The notes beneath the pieces were generated by a model. It had not been told where the DNA came from. It did not search any database and was given only the letters and a program-made list of their open reading frames with translations. DNA of 7,586 bases. Origin: an uncultured Collinsella sp. Lineage in GTDB: Bacteria > Actinomycetota > Coriobacteriia > Coriobacteriales > Coriobacteriaceae. Positions 1 through 4,825 of this stretch are shown here, in pieces (position 1 is the first letter of the stretch; the number at the start of each line of letters is the position of its first letter). A program made the translations under genes and the position numbers. The stretch spans positions 1 through 7,586 of the forward strand of contig CABRWN010000104.1 in assembly GCA_902474645.1 (NCBI GenBank), given 5' to 3'.

Positions 1-85
1 GCCCGCTGAGCTGGGCCTATGCCGGAATCTCTCCCACAGAAACCACCGAAGAGCCCCTTTTTTTTGCTCCGCGCGCACTCAAGAC

Positions 86-233
86 GCGCTTTCTACACGT
101 CGTCACTTTACGCCTGAACTTGTAGATAATTCTCCGAGAAGATCGCCCCGTTTATGGGGCTTTTCGAAGCGCTTTCTACAACTGTCGCAATCTTCGACAG
201 ATCCAACCCCTAAAAAATGCCTTGTTTTCTACA
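86..233. repeat. TTTCTACA repeat cluster (direct copies plus one inverted partial copy)
   Basis: The 12-mer GCGCTTTCTACA occurs exactly at 86-97 and again at 169-180, with starts 83 bases apart. A shorter copy, TTTTCTACA, lies at 225-233, and the core is found inverted as TGTAGA at 121-126. The cluster lies inside the presumed mobile element. Repeats like these may be protein-binding sites, such as arm-type sites for an integrase or iterons for a replication protein. I did not find the motif near the other candidate element end at 2174-2345, which weakens the arm-site idea. Confidence 0.5.
145..164 (+). terminator. Candidate intrinsic terminator
   Basis: GCCCC (145-149), a six-base loop and GGGGC (156-160) form a perfect GC stem followed at once by TTTT (161-164). 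This is the shape of a short rho-independent terminator on the plus strand. It would end transcription arriving from a gene beyond the left edge. The stem is only five base pairs and the T-tract only four, so the call is moderate. Confidence 0.45.
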
Positions 234-308
234 GCGTTTCACGCCATATATCAGGAGAAATCGCCTTGGCTCCCTCCGCTATACGCTTCGGGGGCAAAAA
301 AGGCAAAA

Positions 309-369
309 GGGCATAAGGGGGACTGACGCAGCGTGCGCTGCGGTCGGCATAGCCGACAGTCCCATGCCC
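309..369. other. Branched (three-way-junction) inverted-repeat structure
   Basis: Nested inverted repeats predict a compact branched fold. The outer stem is GGGCAT (309-314) with ATGCCC (364-369). After a four-base AAGG bulge it continues as GGGACT (319-324) with AGTCCC (358-363). Inside are two perfect hairpins: GCAGCG/CGCTGC (328-333 with 336-341; in practice a five-pair stem with a four-base loop) and GTCGGC/GCCGAC (343-348 with 352-357, loop ATA). About 24 pairs in 61 bases all fit together. It could be a structured RNA, or a single-stranded DNA fold used in replication, transfer or recombination of the element. I do not recognise the family. Confidence 0.6.
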
Positions 370-403
370 AACGCCCGCGTACTTCATACAAATAAACCCA
401 CGA

Positions 404-424
404 GCATCGAGCGAAGCGAGATGC
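404..424. repeat. Hairpin with tandem G-A mismatch and GCGAAGC tip
   Basis: GCATC (404-408) pairs with GATGC (420-424). Inside, GA (409-410) faces GA (418-419), which is the arrangement of a tandem sheared G-A mismatch. The tip is GCGAAGC (411-417), a sequence known to form an unusually stable mini-hairpin in single-stranded DNA. It lies 35 bases after the branched fold. The structure suits a single-stranded DNA signal, but such tips also occur by chance in GC-rich DNA. Confidence 0.4.
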
Positions 425-590
425 GCACGGGCGAAGGACATGCGTATGGAGACCCCGTGAATCTCGAAATATAGCACTGACTTTTTTCTCCTCATTTATG
501 AACGGATGCAAACAAAAATACTGATTTATCAGGGTTTTCTCGATTTGCTGATGCGCAACGGTGCGGGTACTCTCGGGTCGAATTGAAATT

Positions 591-606
591 GCGTTGCAAG
601 CAACGC
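591..606. promoter_or_regulatory. Inverted repeat upstream of xis, operator candidate
   Basis: GCGTTGC (591-597), AA, GCAACGC (600-606) is a perfect 7-base inverted repeat. It ends seven bases before the ribosome-binding site AAAAGGAGG (613-621) of the excisionase gene. A further half-site GCAACG lies at 555-560. The position suits an operator, or a hairpin in the leader RNA that limits excisionase synthesis. No regulator gene is visible nearby, so the excisionase or integrase may bind here themselves. Confidence 0.45.
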
Positions 607-612
607 CGATTG

Positions 613-621
613 AAAAGGAGG
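613..621 (+). promoter_or_regulatory. Ribosome-binding site deciding the xis start
   Basis: AAAAGGAGG lies five bases ahead of the ATG at 627. It favours this start over the in-frame GTG at 561. Confidence 0.75.
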
Positions 622-626
622 CTCGA

Positions 627-869
627 ATGAGCAAGGAGACAAGTGTTCGGGATGCGTCTGAGAACCCTGTGTACAGCATGCTCGAAAATGCCATGCTGGT
701 CGTTGACGAAGAGGAGGCAAAGAAGTTTCTTGGGGCAACCAAGCTTTTGCAGTTGATGGTAGACAGCGGTGATGGCATCGGGCCTGCGCATCTTCGTCAC
801 TGCTATGACTCATCTCATCGCTATTACTTTGTAAGCGATCTGCTGTATTGGAACACGAATCGTCGCTAG
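627..869 (+). CDS. Small excisionase-like DNA-binding protein
   Basis: This 80-residue protein is probably the excisionase (recombination directionality factor) that partners the integrase downstream. Such proteins bind and bend DNA at the element ends so that the tyrosine recombinase excises rather than integrates. Residues 27-48 (DEEEAKKFLGATKLL onward) fit the helix-turn-helix of the Xis/MerR-like fold. Residues 51-69 would be the wing, including HRYYFVS, and the SDLLYW helix closes the domain, matching the usual order for helix_turn_helix_17 and Tn916 Xis-type proteins. Residues 1-26 are a polar extension. The ATG at 627 was chosen because AAAAGGAGG ends five bases before it; a longer frame from 561 lacks such a site and would cover the inverted repeat at 591. 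The assignment rests on size, fold pattern and the position ahead of int, not on strong identity. Confidence 0.65.
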   Translation: MSKETSVRDASENPVYSMLENAMLVVDEEEAKKFLGATKLLQLMVDSGDGIGPAHLRHCYDSSHRYYFVSDLLYWNTNRR

Positions 870-912
870 GGTTCTCGAAAGCAATCCCGCGCAGCCCGTA
901 CCACTAGCAATT

Positions 913-952
913 ATGTGCCCCGATGCACCAGCGAAGCAGCATCGGGGCACAT
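913..952. promoter_or_regulatory. Perfect 14-base inverted repeat upstream of int
   Basis: ATGTGCCCCGATGC (913-926) and GCATCGGGGCACAT (939-952) are exact inverse complements around a 12-base loop that contains GCGAAGC. The repeat fills the gap between xis and int and ends just before the int ribosome-binding site at about 957-968. No T-tract follows, so it is not a classical terminator. It may be an operator for autorepression of int, an mRNA hairpin that slows read-through or RNA decay between the two genes, or an integrase-binding site. Confidence 0.6.
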
Positions 953-976
953 CCATAAGGAGAGGAGGTGACAAGA

Positions 977-2173
977 GTGCCCACGAGGAAAGACAGCAAG
1001 GGGCGCATCCTTCGCCAAGGAGAGGGGCAGCGCCCGAACGGCCAGTACTATTTCAAGTTCAAAGATGTGAAAGGCAAGACGAAGTACAAGTACTCATGGA
1101 CGCTAACCACGCACGACCTCCCTCCCAAGGGCAAAAAGTCGGGGCCGTGCCTCCGCGAAATCGAGAAGCAGGTGCAACGCGATCTGTTTGACCGCGTTGC
1201 ACCAAGCGGGATGACCGTTCTCGAATTGGTTGAAAAGTACGTCGCGACCAAGACGGCGGTGCGCCCGACTACGCGCGCGGGCTATAAGACGGTTACGAAC
1301 TTTCTCGCCAAGGACGCGTTCGGAAGCAGGAAAATCGGCGATATAACGACGCTCGACGCGAAGAATTGGCTCATCTATCTTCAAGGCGAGCTCGGGAAAA
1401 GCTACAGCGCGATTCACTGCATTCGAGGAGTGCTTCGCCCAGCTTTCCAACTTGCGGAGGAAGACGACCTCATCAGGCGCAACCCGTTCAACTTCGAGCT
1501 CGCCACCGTACTCGTCAACGACTCCATTGCGCGCGAGGCCTTGTCCCCACGGGACGAGCGCAGGTTCCTCGATTTCATCAAGGGAGATAAGCATTACTCG
1601 CGATACTACGAAGCGTTCTACATCCTCTTCAACACGGGGCTGCGCATCTCGGAGTTCTGCGGTCTCACAAAATCTGACCTCGACTTCGAAAACGGAAGCA
1701 TCCGCGTCAACAAGCAGCTGCAGAGGGGCAGCGATATGAGGTACTACATCGAGCGCCCCAAAACGAAAAGCGGCGAGCGATACGTGCCCATGTCCGAGGA
1801 AGTCAAAGAATACTTCAAGGCAATCCTTCAAAAGCGTGCCAACCCACCCGTCGAGCCCGTCGTTGACGGGGTAAGCGGATTCCTGCTTCTGGACAAAAAC
1901 GGCATGCCGAAGGTTGCGATGCACTGGGAGAAGTACTTCCAGCTCTCCCTCCGCAAGCACAATAGCATTTACAAGAAGGGGCTTCCCAAGATTACCCCGC
2001 ATGTCTGCCGACACACGTTCTGCTCCAAGATGGCTCGCAAGGGGATGGGCCCCGCGAAGCTCAAGTACATCATGGGGCACTCGGACATTAGCGTGACATA
2101 CAACACGTACACCCACCTTGGATTCGAGGACGTGAGGGGCGACATGCTCCGCATGACGGATGGTGCCGCGTAA
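977..2173 (+). CDS. int: Tn916-type tyrosine recombinase (integrase)
   Basis: This 398-residue protein is a site-specific recombinase that integrates and excises the element by strand exchange through a covalent 3'-phosphotyrosine. Residues 1-75 resemble the arm-binding N-terminal domain of Tn916 Int (DSKGRILRQGEGQ, then YYFKFKD and YKYSW). Residues 79-175 are the core-binding SAM-like domain (KNPF-type end, here RRNPFNFEL). The catalytic domain follows with the full set: Arg223 (TGLRISE), Lys264 (KTKSGER), His342 and Arg345 (PHVCRHTF), His368 (IMGHSDIS) and nucleophile Tyr378 (NTYTH). Length and end-to-end similarity match Tn916-family integrases, so it looks intact. The GTG at 977 is preferred because GGAGG (964-968) lies eight bases before it and the resulting N-terminus is close to that of Tn916 Int; a GTG at 968 would add three residues and is also possible. 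The gene order xis, int, candidate att site is typical of integrative conjugative or mobilisable elements. Confidence 0.93.
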   Translation: MPTRKDSKGRILRQGEGQRPNGQYYFKFKDVKGKTKYKYSWTLTTHDLPPKGKKSGPCLREIEKQVQRDLFDRVAPSGMTVLELVEKYVATKTAVRPTTRAGYKTVTNFLAKDAFGSRKIGDITTLDAKNWLIYLQGELGKSYSAIHCIRGVLRPAFQLAEEDDLIRRNPFNFELATVLVNDSIAREALSPRDERRFLDFIKGDKHYSRYYEAFYILFNTGLRISEFCGLTKSDLDFENGSIRVNKQLQRGSDMRYYIERPKTKSGERYVPMSEEVKEYFKAILQKRANPPVEPVVDGVSGFLLLDKNGMPKVAMHWEKYFQLSLRKHNSIYKKGLPKITPHVCRHTFCSKMARKGMGPAKLKYIMGHSDISVTYNTYTHLGFEDVRGDMLRMTDGAA

Positions 2174-2188
2174 GCTAAAGTGTACGAA

Positions 2189-2213
2189 GTTGTAAATCCG
2201 CGAGGTTTACAAC
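2189..2213. other. Candidate recombinase core / attachment site
   Basis: GTTGTAAA (2189-2196) and TTTACAAC (2206-2213) form a perfect 8-base inverted repeat around nine bases. This is the geometry of a tyrosine recombinase core site, with two inverted binding arms flanking a short exchange region. A related direct copy, TTTGCAAC, follows at 2218-2225. The site begins 15 bases after the int stop codon, where elements of this type usually end. Read as RNA, the same bases make a ten-pair stem with one bulged T, so a weak int terminator is the alternative. No matching copy was found in the left part of the window, so the other end is presumably outside it. Confidence 0.4.
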
Positions 2214-2345
2214 CGAATTTGCAACTTTTGCGGCGGAAAATATCCGCTCATACACGAGTCGATTCGGGATTCCGCGACTGGGCGATGACATACGAACAGC
2301 ATTTATCACCTGCGGAAATCCTGATATATGAGAGGAAGTCCAAGG

Positions 2346-2792
2346 ATGCACAGAATCATGTTCGTATGCCACGGCAACATCTGCCGCTCGACGATGGCTG
2401 AGTCCGTGTTTACCGAGCTGGTGCGCCGCGCTGGGCGCGAGGCGGAGTTTGTCATCGATTCCGCAGCGACCTCAACTGAGGAGATCGGCAACCCGCCGCA
2501 TCATGGCACGGTCACCAAGCTGCGCGAGGTCGGGATTCCCGTCGTCGCACATCGTGCACGTCAGGTGCGTCGCGTGGAGTATGGTGACTGGGACCACATT
2601 GTCTATATGGATGCCGAGAACGCACGCGGTCTCCGTCGCATTTTTGGCAGCGACCCCGATGGCAAGATCTCGCGTCTGCTCGATTGGACCGATCGCCCCG
2701 GCGACGTGGCCGACCCCTGGTACACCGGCAATTTCGACGCCACCTACCGCGATGTACTCGCCGGCTGCACGGCCATGCTCGAGCAGCTGTAG
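2346..2792 (+). CDS. Low-molecular-weight protein tyrosine phosphatase
   Basis: This 148-residue cytoplasmic enzyme is predicted to remove phosphate from phosphotyrosine by way of a cysteinyl-phosphate intermediate. The P-loop CHGNICRS at residues 8-15 gives the nucleophile Cys8 and the phosphate-binding Arg14. The general acid is Asp123 in DPWY (123-126). Length and order match the family. The ATG at 2346 puts the P-loop at the very N-terminus, as expected, and has AGGAAG (2333-2338) seven bases upstream; the in-frame ATG at 2328 lacks such a site. In bacteria these enzymes often act on tyrosine kinases of polysaccharide export, but none is seen here. The gene lies just beyond the presumed end of the integrative element, so its upstream region may have been replaced by the insertion. 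It converges on the ATPase gene. Confidence 0.93.
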   Translation: MHRIMFVCHGNICRSTMAESVFTELVRRAGREAEFVIDSAATSTEEIGNPPHHGTVTKLREVGIPVVAHRARQVRRVEYGDWDHIVYMDAENARGLRRIFGSDPDGKISRLLDWTDRPGDVADPWYTGNFDATYRDVLAGCTAMLEQL

Positions 2793-2838
2793 GCACTCGG
2801 GCGGCGCGGGCACACGGGCCACGCCATCGGCATAAAAC

Positions 2839-2902
2839 GAGCATGGATTTTCTCCCACTTTGAGCGTTCGAGTGCGCTCTAAACGGGAGAAAATCCACGC
2901 TC
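2839..2902. repeat. Long imperfect hairpin between convergent genes
   Basis: The 18-base arm at 2839-2856 is the inverse complement of 2885-2902 except for one A-C mismatch. A second, inner stem, TTTGAGCG (2859-2866) with CGCTCTAAA (2875-2883), has one bulged T. The whole 64-base unit would form a long, nearly continuous hairpin. It lies between the 3' ends of the phosphatase and ATPase genes, so it probably serves as a bidirectional terminator or mRNA-stabilising element. Its length and regularity suggest a dispersed REP-like repeat, which cannot be confirmed from one copy. Confidence 0.6.
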
Positions 2903-2905
2903 ATG

Positions 2906-2937
2906 AATGTGACAAAGGGACTGCCCCTTTGCCACAT
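2906..2937. repeat. Palindromic repeat, copy 1 (ATPase 3' side)
   Basis: ATGTGACAAAGGG (2907-2919) and CCCTTTGCCACAT (2925-2937) form a 13-base inverted repeat with one mismatch. It ends 12 bases before the ATPase stop codon on the minus strand, so it is immediately downstream of that gene and may terminate its transcript. A near-identical palindrome lies at 4455-4487 in the same orientation, judged from the central ACTG. Confidence 0.65.
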
Positions 2938-2949
2938 CCGGGACTGGCC

Positions 2950-4311
2950 CTAGACCGGCTTGACCTCCAGCTTTATCCCCTCGGCGCAGGAGTCGCCCAA
3001 AACATCCGAAAGGGCCCAGGTCGCATATAGCGGCAAATAGAGAACCGCTCCGTTGCGCTCAACGTTGCCTCTCGAGAAAACAATCCCGAGCCTTACGCCA
3101 TATTCAGCCGTATCAAGCACATGACCGAGAGCAGCGTGCGCGTGGTAATAGGAGCCCGATTTAACCTCGATCGGAACAGCCGTCCCATCCGGTCCATCGA
3201 CCACAAAGTCCACTTCACCGCGCTTTTTTGTCTGATAGTAGTAAAGCTGGCGATTTTGGGCAGCCAGCTGCTGGGCCACCACGTTTTCGTAAATGCCGCC
3301 CAGGTTGGGCTCCTTGCTATCAAGATACGCCGCTTGGGCGACTCCAACGGGGTAGCGCGCCATCAACATGCCCGTATCCGATTGATATAGCTTGAACTGC
3401 GATGGCCGTGCCGTCTTGAGCAGGGGCGATTTTGGCTCGGTTACGATATCGGCTTTGAGGGCAACACCGGCATCGACAAGCCATACAAAATCTCGCTGAT
3501 ACTTCTCGTAGTGAGCCTTGGGGTCAATGGAATTGAGCACGAAGCGCTTGTTTTCGCCCTCGAGCATAATAGGGAGCTGATCGTAGATGCTCTGCACCTG
3601 AAGGGCTCGCCCGCTTGCATACTTGGAGATATCCCGCCGGTACTGTTCGTTGAGCTCTGACTGTAGCTGACGAACAGAGGCAAGGTCGCCCTGCGTGTCA
3701 AGGAAACGCTGCACGACCTCCGGCATTCCGCCGACAACGGTATAGGTCCTGAAGTTTGCCATCATCGCGTCATGAATGTAATCAGGAACGGGCCTCTCGC
3801 TGATACACGCGTCACGTATCGTTTGGCGAGCCCCCTCGCTCACCCCGATTGCCCAGCAAAACTCCTCAAAATCGAGCGGGAACATCCTAAGCTCGTGAAC
3901 ATACCCCACGGGATAGGACCTGACGCCCTTGAACTGAGTCCCGAGCATTGACCCCGAAAACGCCCAGCGGCACCTCCCGTCCTCAACAAGGAACTTTGCC
4001 ATCGTCATGATGTCGGGGGCCTCTTGGACCTCATCGATAAACACGAGCGTTTTGCCTGGTGCAATCGACTTCCCCGAAAGAAGCGTCACCCTGCTGATGA
4101 AATCATCGGCATCCCGCGCCTCGAGAAGAGCATCTTTTGCCTGGCGATTTTCCATGAGGTTAAGCTCGATGTAGGTTGCATGGTTGGCTTTGCCAAATGC
4201 GCGAATCGAATAGCTTTTGCCGATCTGGCGAGAACCCGTAATGAATAAGGCCTTTTGCTCGGCAGACTTCAGCCAACGCTCCAGCTCTGCCGCTATTTTC
4301 CTGCGCAGCAT
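2950..4311 (-). CDS. AAA_14/DUF4143-family ATPase with PD-(D/E)XK-like C-terminus
   Basis: This 453-residue P-loop ATPase belongs to the AAA_14 plus DUF4143 family, which is abundant in anaerobic gut bacteria and archaea and whose cellular role is not established. Walker A is GSRQIGKS at residues 26-33. Walker B is LVFIDE at 89-94, with Asp93 and Glu94 for Mg and water activation. The following strand has AFSGSMLG (117-124). The middle carries the DUF4143 signature around RRDISKYA. Near the C-terminus, Asp368 in GEVDF and IEVKSG with Glu382 and Lys384 form a PD-(D/E)XK-nuclease-like motif. The ATG at 4311 was chosen because GAGGGGAG precedes it closely; a TTG/ATG start eight residues upstream is poorer. 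The gene stands alone, bracketed by two near-identical palindromes, with a 33-base repeat array over its promoter. A role in mobile-element biology or defence is conceivable but unproven. Confidence 0.88.
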   Translation of the reverse strand: MLRRKIAAELERWLKSAEQKALFITGSRQIGKSYSIRAFGKANHATYIELNLMENRQAKDALLEARDADDFISRVTLLSGKSIAPGKTLVFIDEVQEAPDIMTMAKFLVEDGRCRWAFSGSMLGTQFKGVRSYPVGYVHELRMFPLDFEEFCWAIGVSEGARQTIRDACISERPVPDYIHDAMMANFRTYTVVGGMPEVVQRFLDTQGDLASVRQLQSELNEQYRRDISKYASGRALQVQSIYDQLPIMLEGENKRFVLNSIDPKAHYEKYQRDFVWLVDAGVALKADIVTEPKSPLLKTARPSQFKLYQSDTGMLMARYPVGVAQAAYLDSKEPNLGGIYENVVAQQLAAQNRQLYYYQTKKRGEVDFVVDGPDGTAVPIEVKSGSYYHAHAALGHVLDTAEYGVRLGIVFSRGNVERNGAVLYLPLYATWALSDVLGDSCAEGIKLEVKPV

Positions 4312-4335
4312 AGGCTCTCCCCTCAGTGTCATCAA

Positions 4336-4434
4336 ATGAAATGCAACGTTTTATACGCTTGATTATCGATGAAACGCAGAATTTTAAGAACCTAAAATCG
4401 GATGAAATGCAGAGATTTGAGATTATAAGCAAAA
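4336..4434. repeat. Three 33-base tandem repeats at the ATPase promoter
   Basis: ATGAAATGCA, ATGAAACGCA and ATGAAATGCA start at 4336, 4369 and 4402, exactly 33 bases apart. The repeats are AT-richer than the flanks and continue with a T-rich block (GTTTTA, ATTTTA, GATTTG). About three helical turns separate the copies, so all face the same side of the DNA, as in operators or iterons bound cooperatively. Because 33 is a multiple of three, the plus strand also reads as an 11-residue repeat (SNEMQRF, IDETQNF, SDEMQRF), but this has no good start signal or family. The array covers the ATPase promoter region on the minus strand. Confidence 0.65.
4362..4390 (-). promoter_or_regulatory. Possible ATPase promoter
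   Basis: On the minus strand TTCTTA (4390-4385), a 17-base spacer and GATAAT (4367-4362) make a reasonable sigma-70-type promoter: the -10 box matches five of six consensus bases, the -35 only three. It would give a leader of about 45 bases before the ATG at 4311. Repeat copy 2 lies across the spacer and -35 box, which would suit repression by a bound protein. Confidence 0.35.
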
Positions 4435-4454
4435 AAGAAGGGACACTACCCGCG

Positions 4455-4487
4455 AATGTGACAAAGGAACTGTCCCTTTGTCACATT
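4455..4487. repeat. Palindromic repeat, copy 2 (ATPase 5' side)
   Basis: AATGTGACAAAGG (4455-4467) and CCTTTGTCACATT (4475-4487) are perfect 13-base inverted arms around AACTGTC. Compared with the copy at 2906-2937, only three of 32 positions differ. It sits eight bases after the 3' end of the TIGR04076 gene on the minus strand, so it may also end that operon's transcript. The two copies start 1549 bases apart and enclose the ATPase gene together with its repeat array. Confidence 0.7.
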
Positions 4488-4495
4488 GCGCTCAA

Positions 4496-4825
4496 CTACT
4501 CGTCGACGATCTCGGCAAGCCAGACGTTCAGCGTATCGACCTCGGGACAGCAGAACTTTGCCGTACCAGGCTCGTTGCCAGGCACGGTTCCGCCATAGCG
4601 CAGGATATCGATATAGGGAAAGCCCACATGGCAGGCCATGGCGCACATCTTGCCGCGATCGCGGTCGAAGTCGAAGACGTCACCCGGCTTGTGCCCGTGA
4701 TGGCAGCGGCATGTGCCCAGCTGGTCCACGCAGCTAATGCGAATACGTGGGCGCTTGCCGCGCGGGGCACCGAGCGGCTTGTTCTCGCCCGCTGCCTCGG
4801 TGCCGCCCTCGCCGGCGCTACTCAT
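4496..4825 (-). CDS. TIGR04076 family cysteine-rich protein
   Basis: This 109-residue protein matches the TIGR04076 family of small proteins of unknown function. Family marks seen are an N-terminal Cys/His cluster (CRCHHGHKPGDVF, residues 39-51), CAMACHVGFPYI (61-72), LRYGGTVP (75-82) and a late CCPE (92-95). Seven cysteines and several histidines suggest metal or cofactor binding, which is an inference. Residues 1-26 form a polar Gly/Glu/Lys-rich extension. The start codon overlaps the end of the pyridoxamine kinase gene by eight bases (ATGAGTAG) and no strong ribosome-binding site is seen, so it is probably translated by coupling. The tight link to a vitamin B6 kinase hints at a related job, but the sequence does not define it. 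Confidence 0.78.
   Translation of the reverse strand: MSSAGEGGTEAAGENKPLGAPRGKRPRIRISCVDQLGTCRCHHGHKPGDVFDFDRDRGKMCAMACHVGFPYIDILRYGGTVPGNEPGTAKFCCPEVDTLNVWLAEIVDE

Larger units (their letters stand above)
1..626. other. Gene-poor, structure-rich region upstream of the excisionase gene
   Basis: I see no convincing gene in this stretch. The frames that stay open give proteins rich in Arg, Ser and Pro without recognisable domains, and they run across hairpins and repeats. What it does hold is structure: three direct TTTCTACA motifs with one inverted partial copy, a terminator-like hairpin (145-164), a 6-base inverted repeat CTGTCG/CGACAG (182-200), a branched fold (309-369), a hairpin with a tandem G-A mismatch (404-424), and the excisionase leader with a 7-base inverted repeat (591-606). 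Because xis and int usually sit at one end of an integrative element and are followed by the attachment site, this stretch is probably inside the element. It could be an origin or regulatory region, but that is an inference. Confidence 0.55.

Noticed and set aside
2..316. Reading frame open from the left edge
   Set aside because: It runs through the TTTCTACA repeats and the terminator-like hairpin and gives an Arg/Ser/Pro-rich product with no family. A gene end at the left edge cannot be excluded.
217..474. Plus-strand reading frame of 85 codons across the branched structure
   Set aside because: No ribosome-binding site, no recognisable domain, and the sequence is explained by nested inverted repeats.
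523..531. ATTTATCA shared between 524-531 and 2301-2308 as a direct repeat at the element ends
   Set aside because: An eight-base match between two stretches of this size is expected by chance, and flanks do not match.
545..573. TTGCTG, 17 bases, TACTCT as an xis promoter
   Set aside because: Spacing is ideal and it would place the inverted repeat at 591 near the start site, but only three of six bases match in each box.
251..778. Minus-strand reading frame of 175 codons
   Set aside because: It overlaps the excisionase gene antisense and has no ribosome-binding site or family features.
1103..2116. Long minus-strand reading frame of 337 codons opposite the integrase
   Set aside because: A shadow of the GC-rich integrase gene; the integrase has catalytic residues and a good start, the shadow has neither.
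2174..2345. A tRNA or other RNA gene as the integration target
   Set aside because: No cloverleaf, CCA end or conserved T-loop sequence is visible.
4326..4598. Plus-strand frame with an 11-residue repeat
   Set aside because: It begins with GTG without a ribosome-binding site, runs into the palindrome and the TIGR04076 gene; the repeat follows from the 33-base DNA period.
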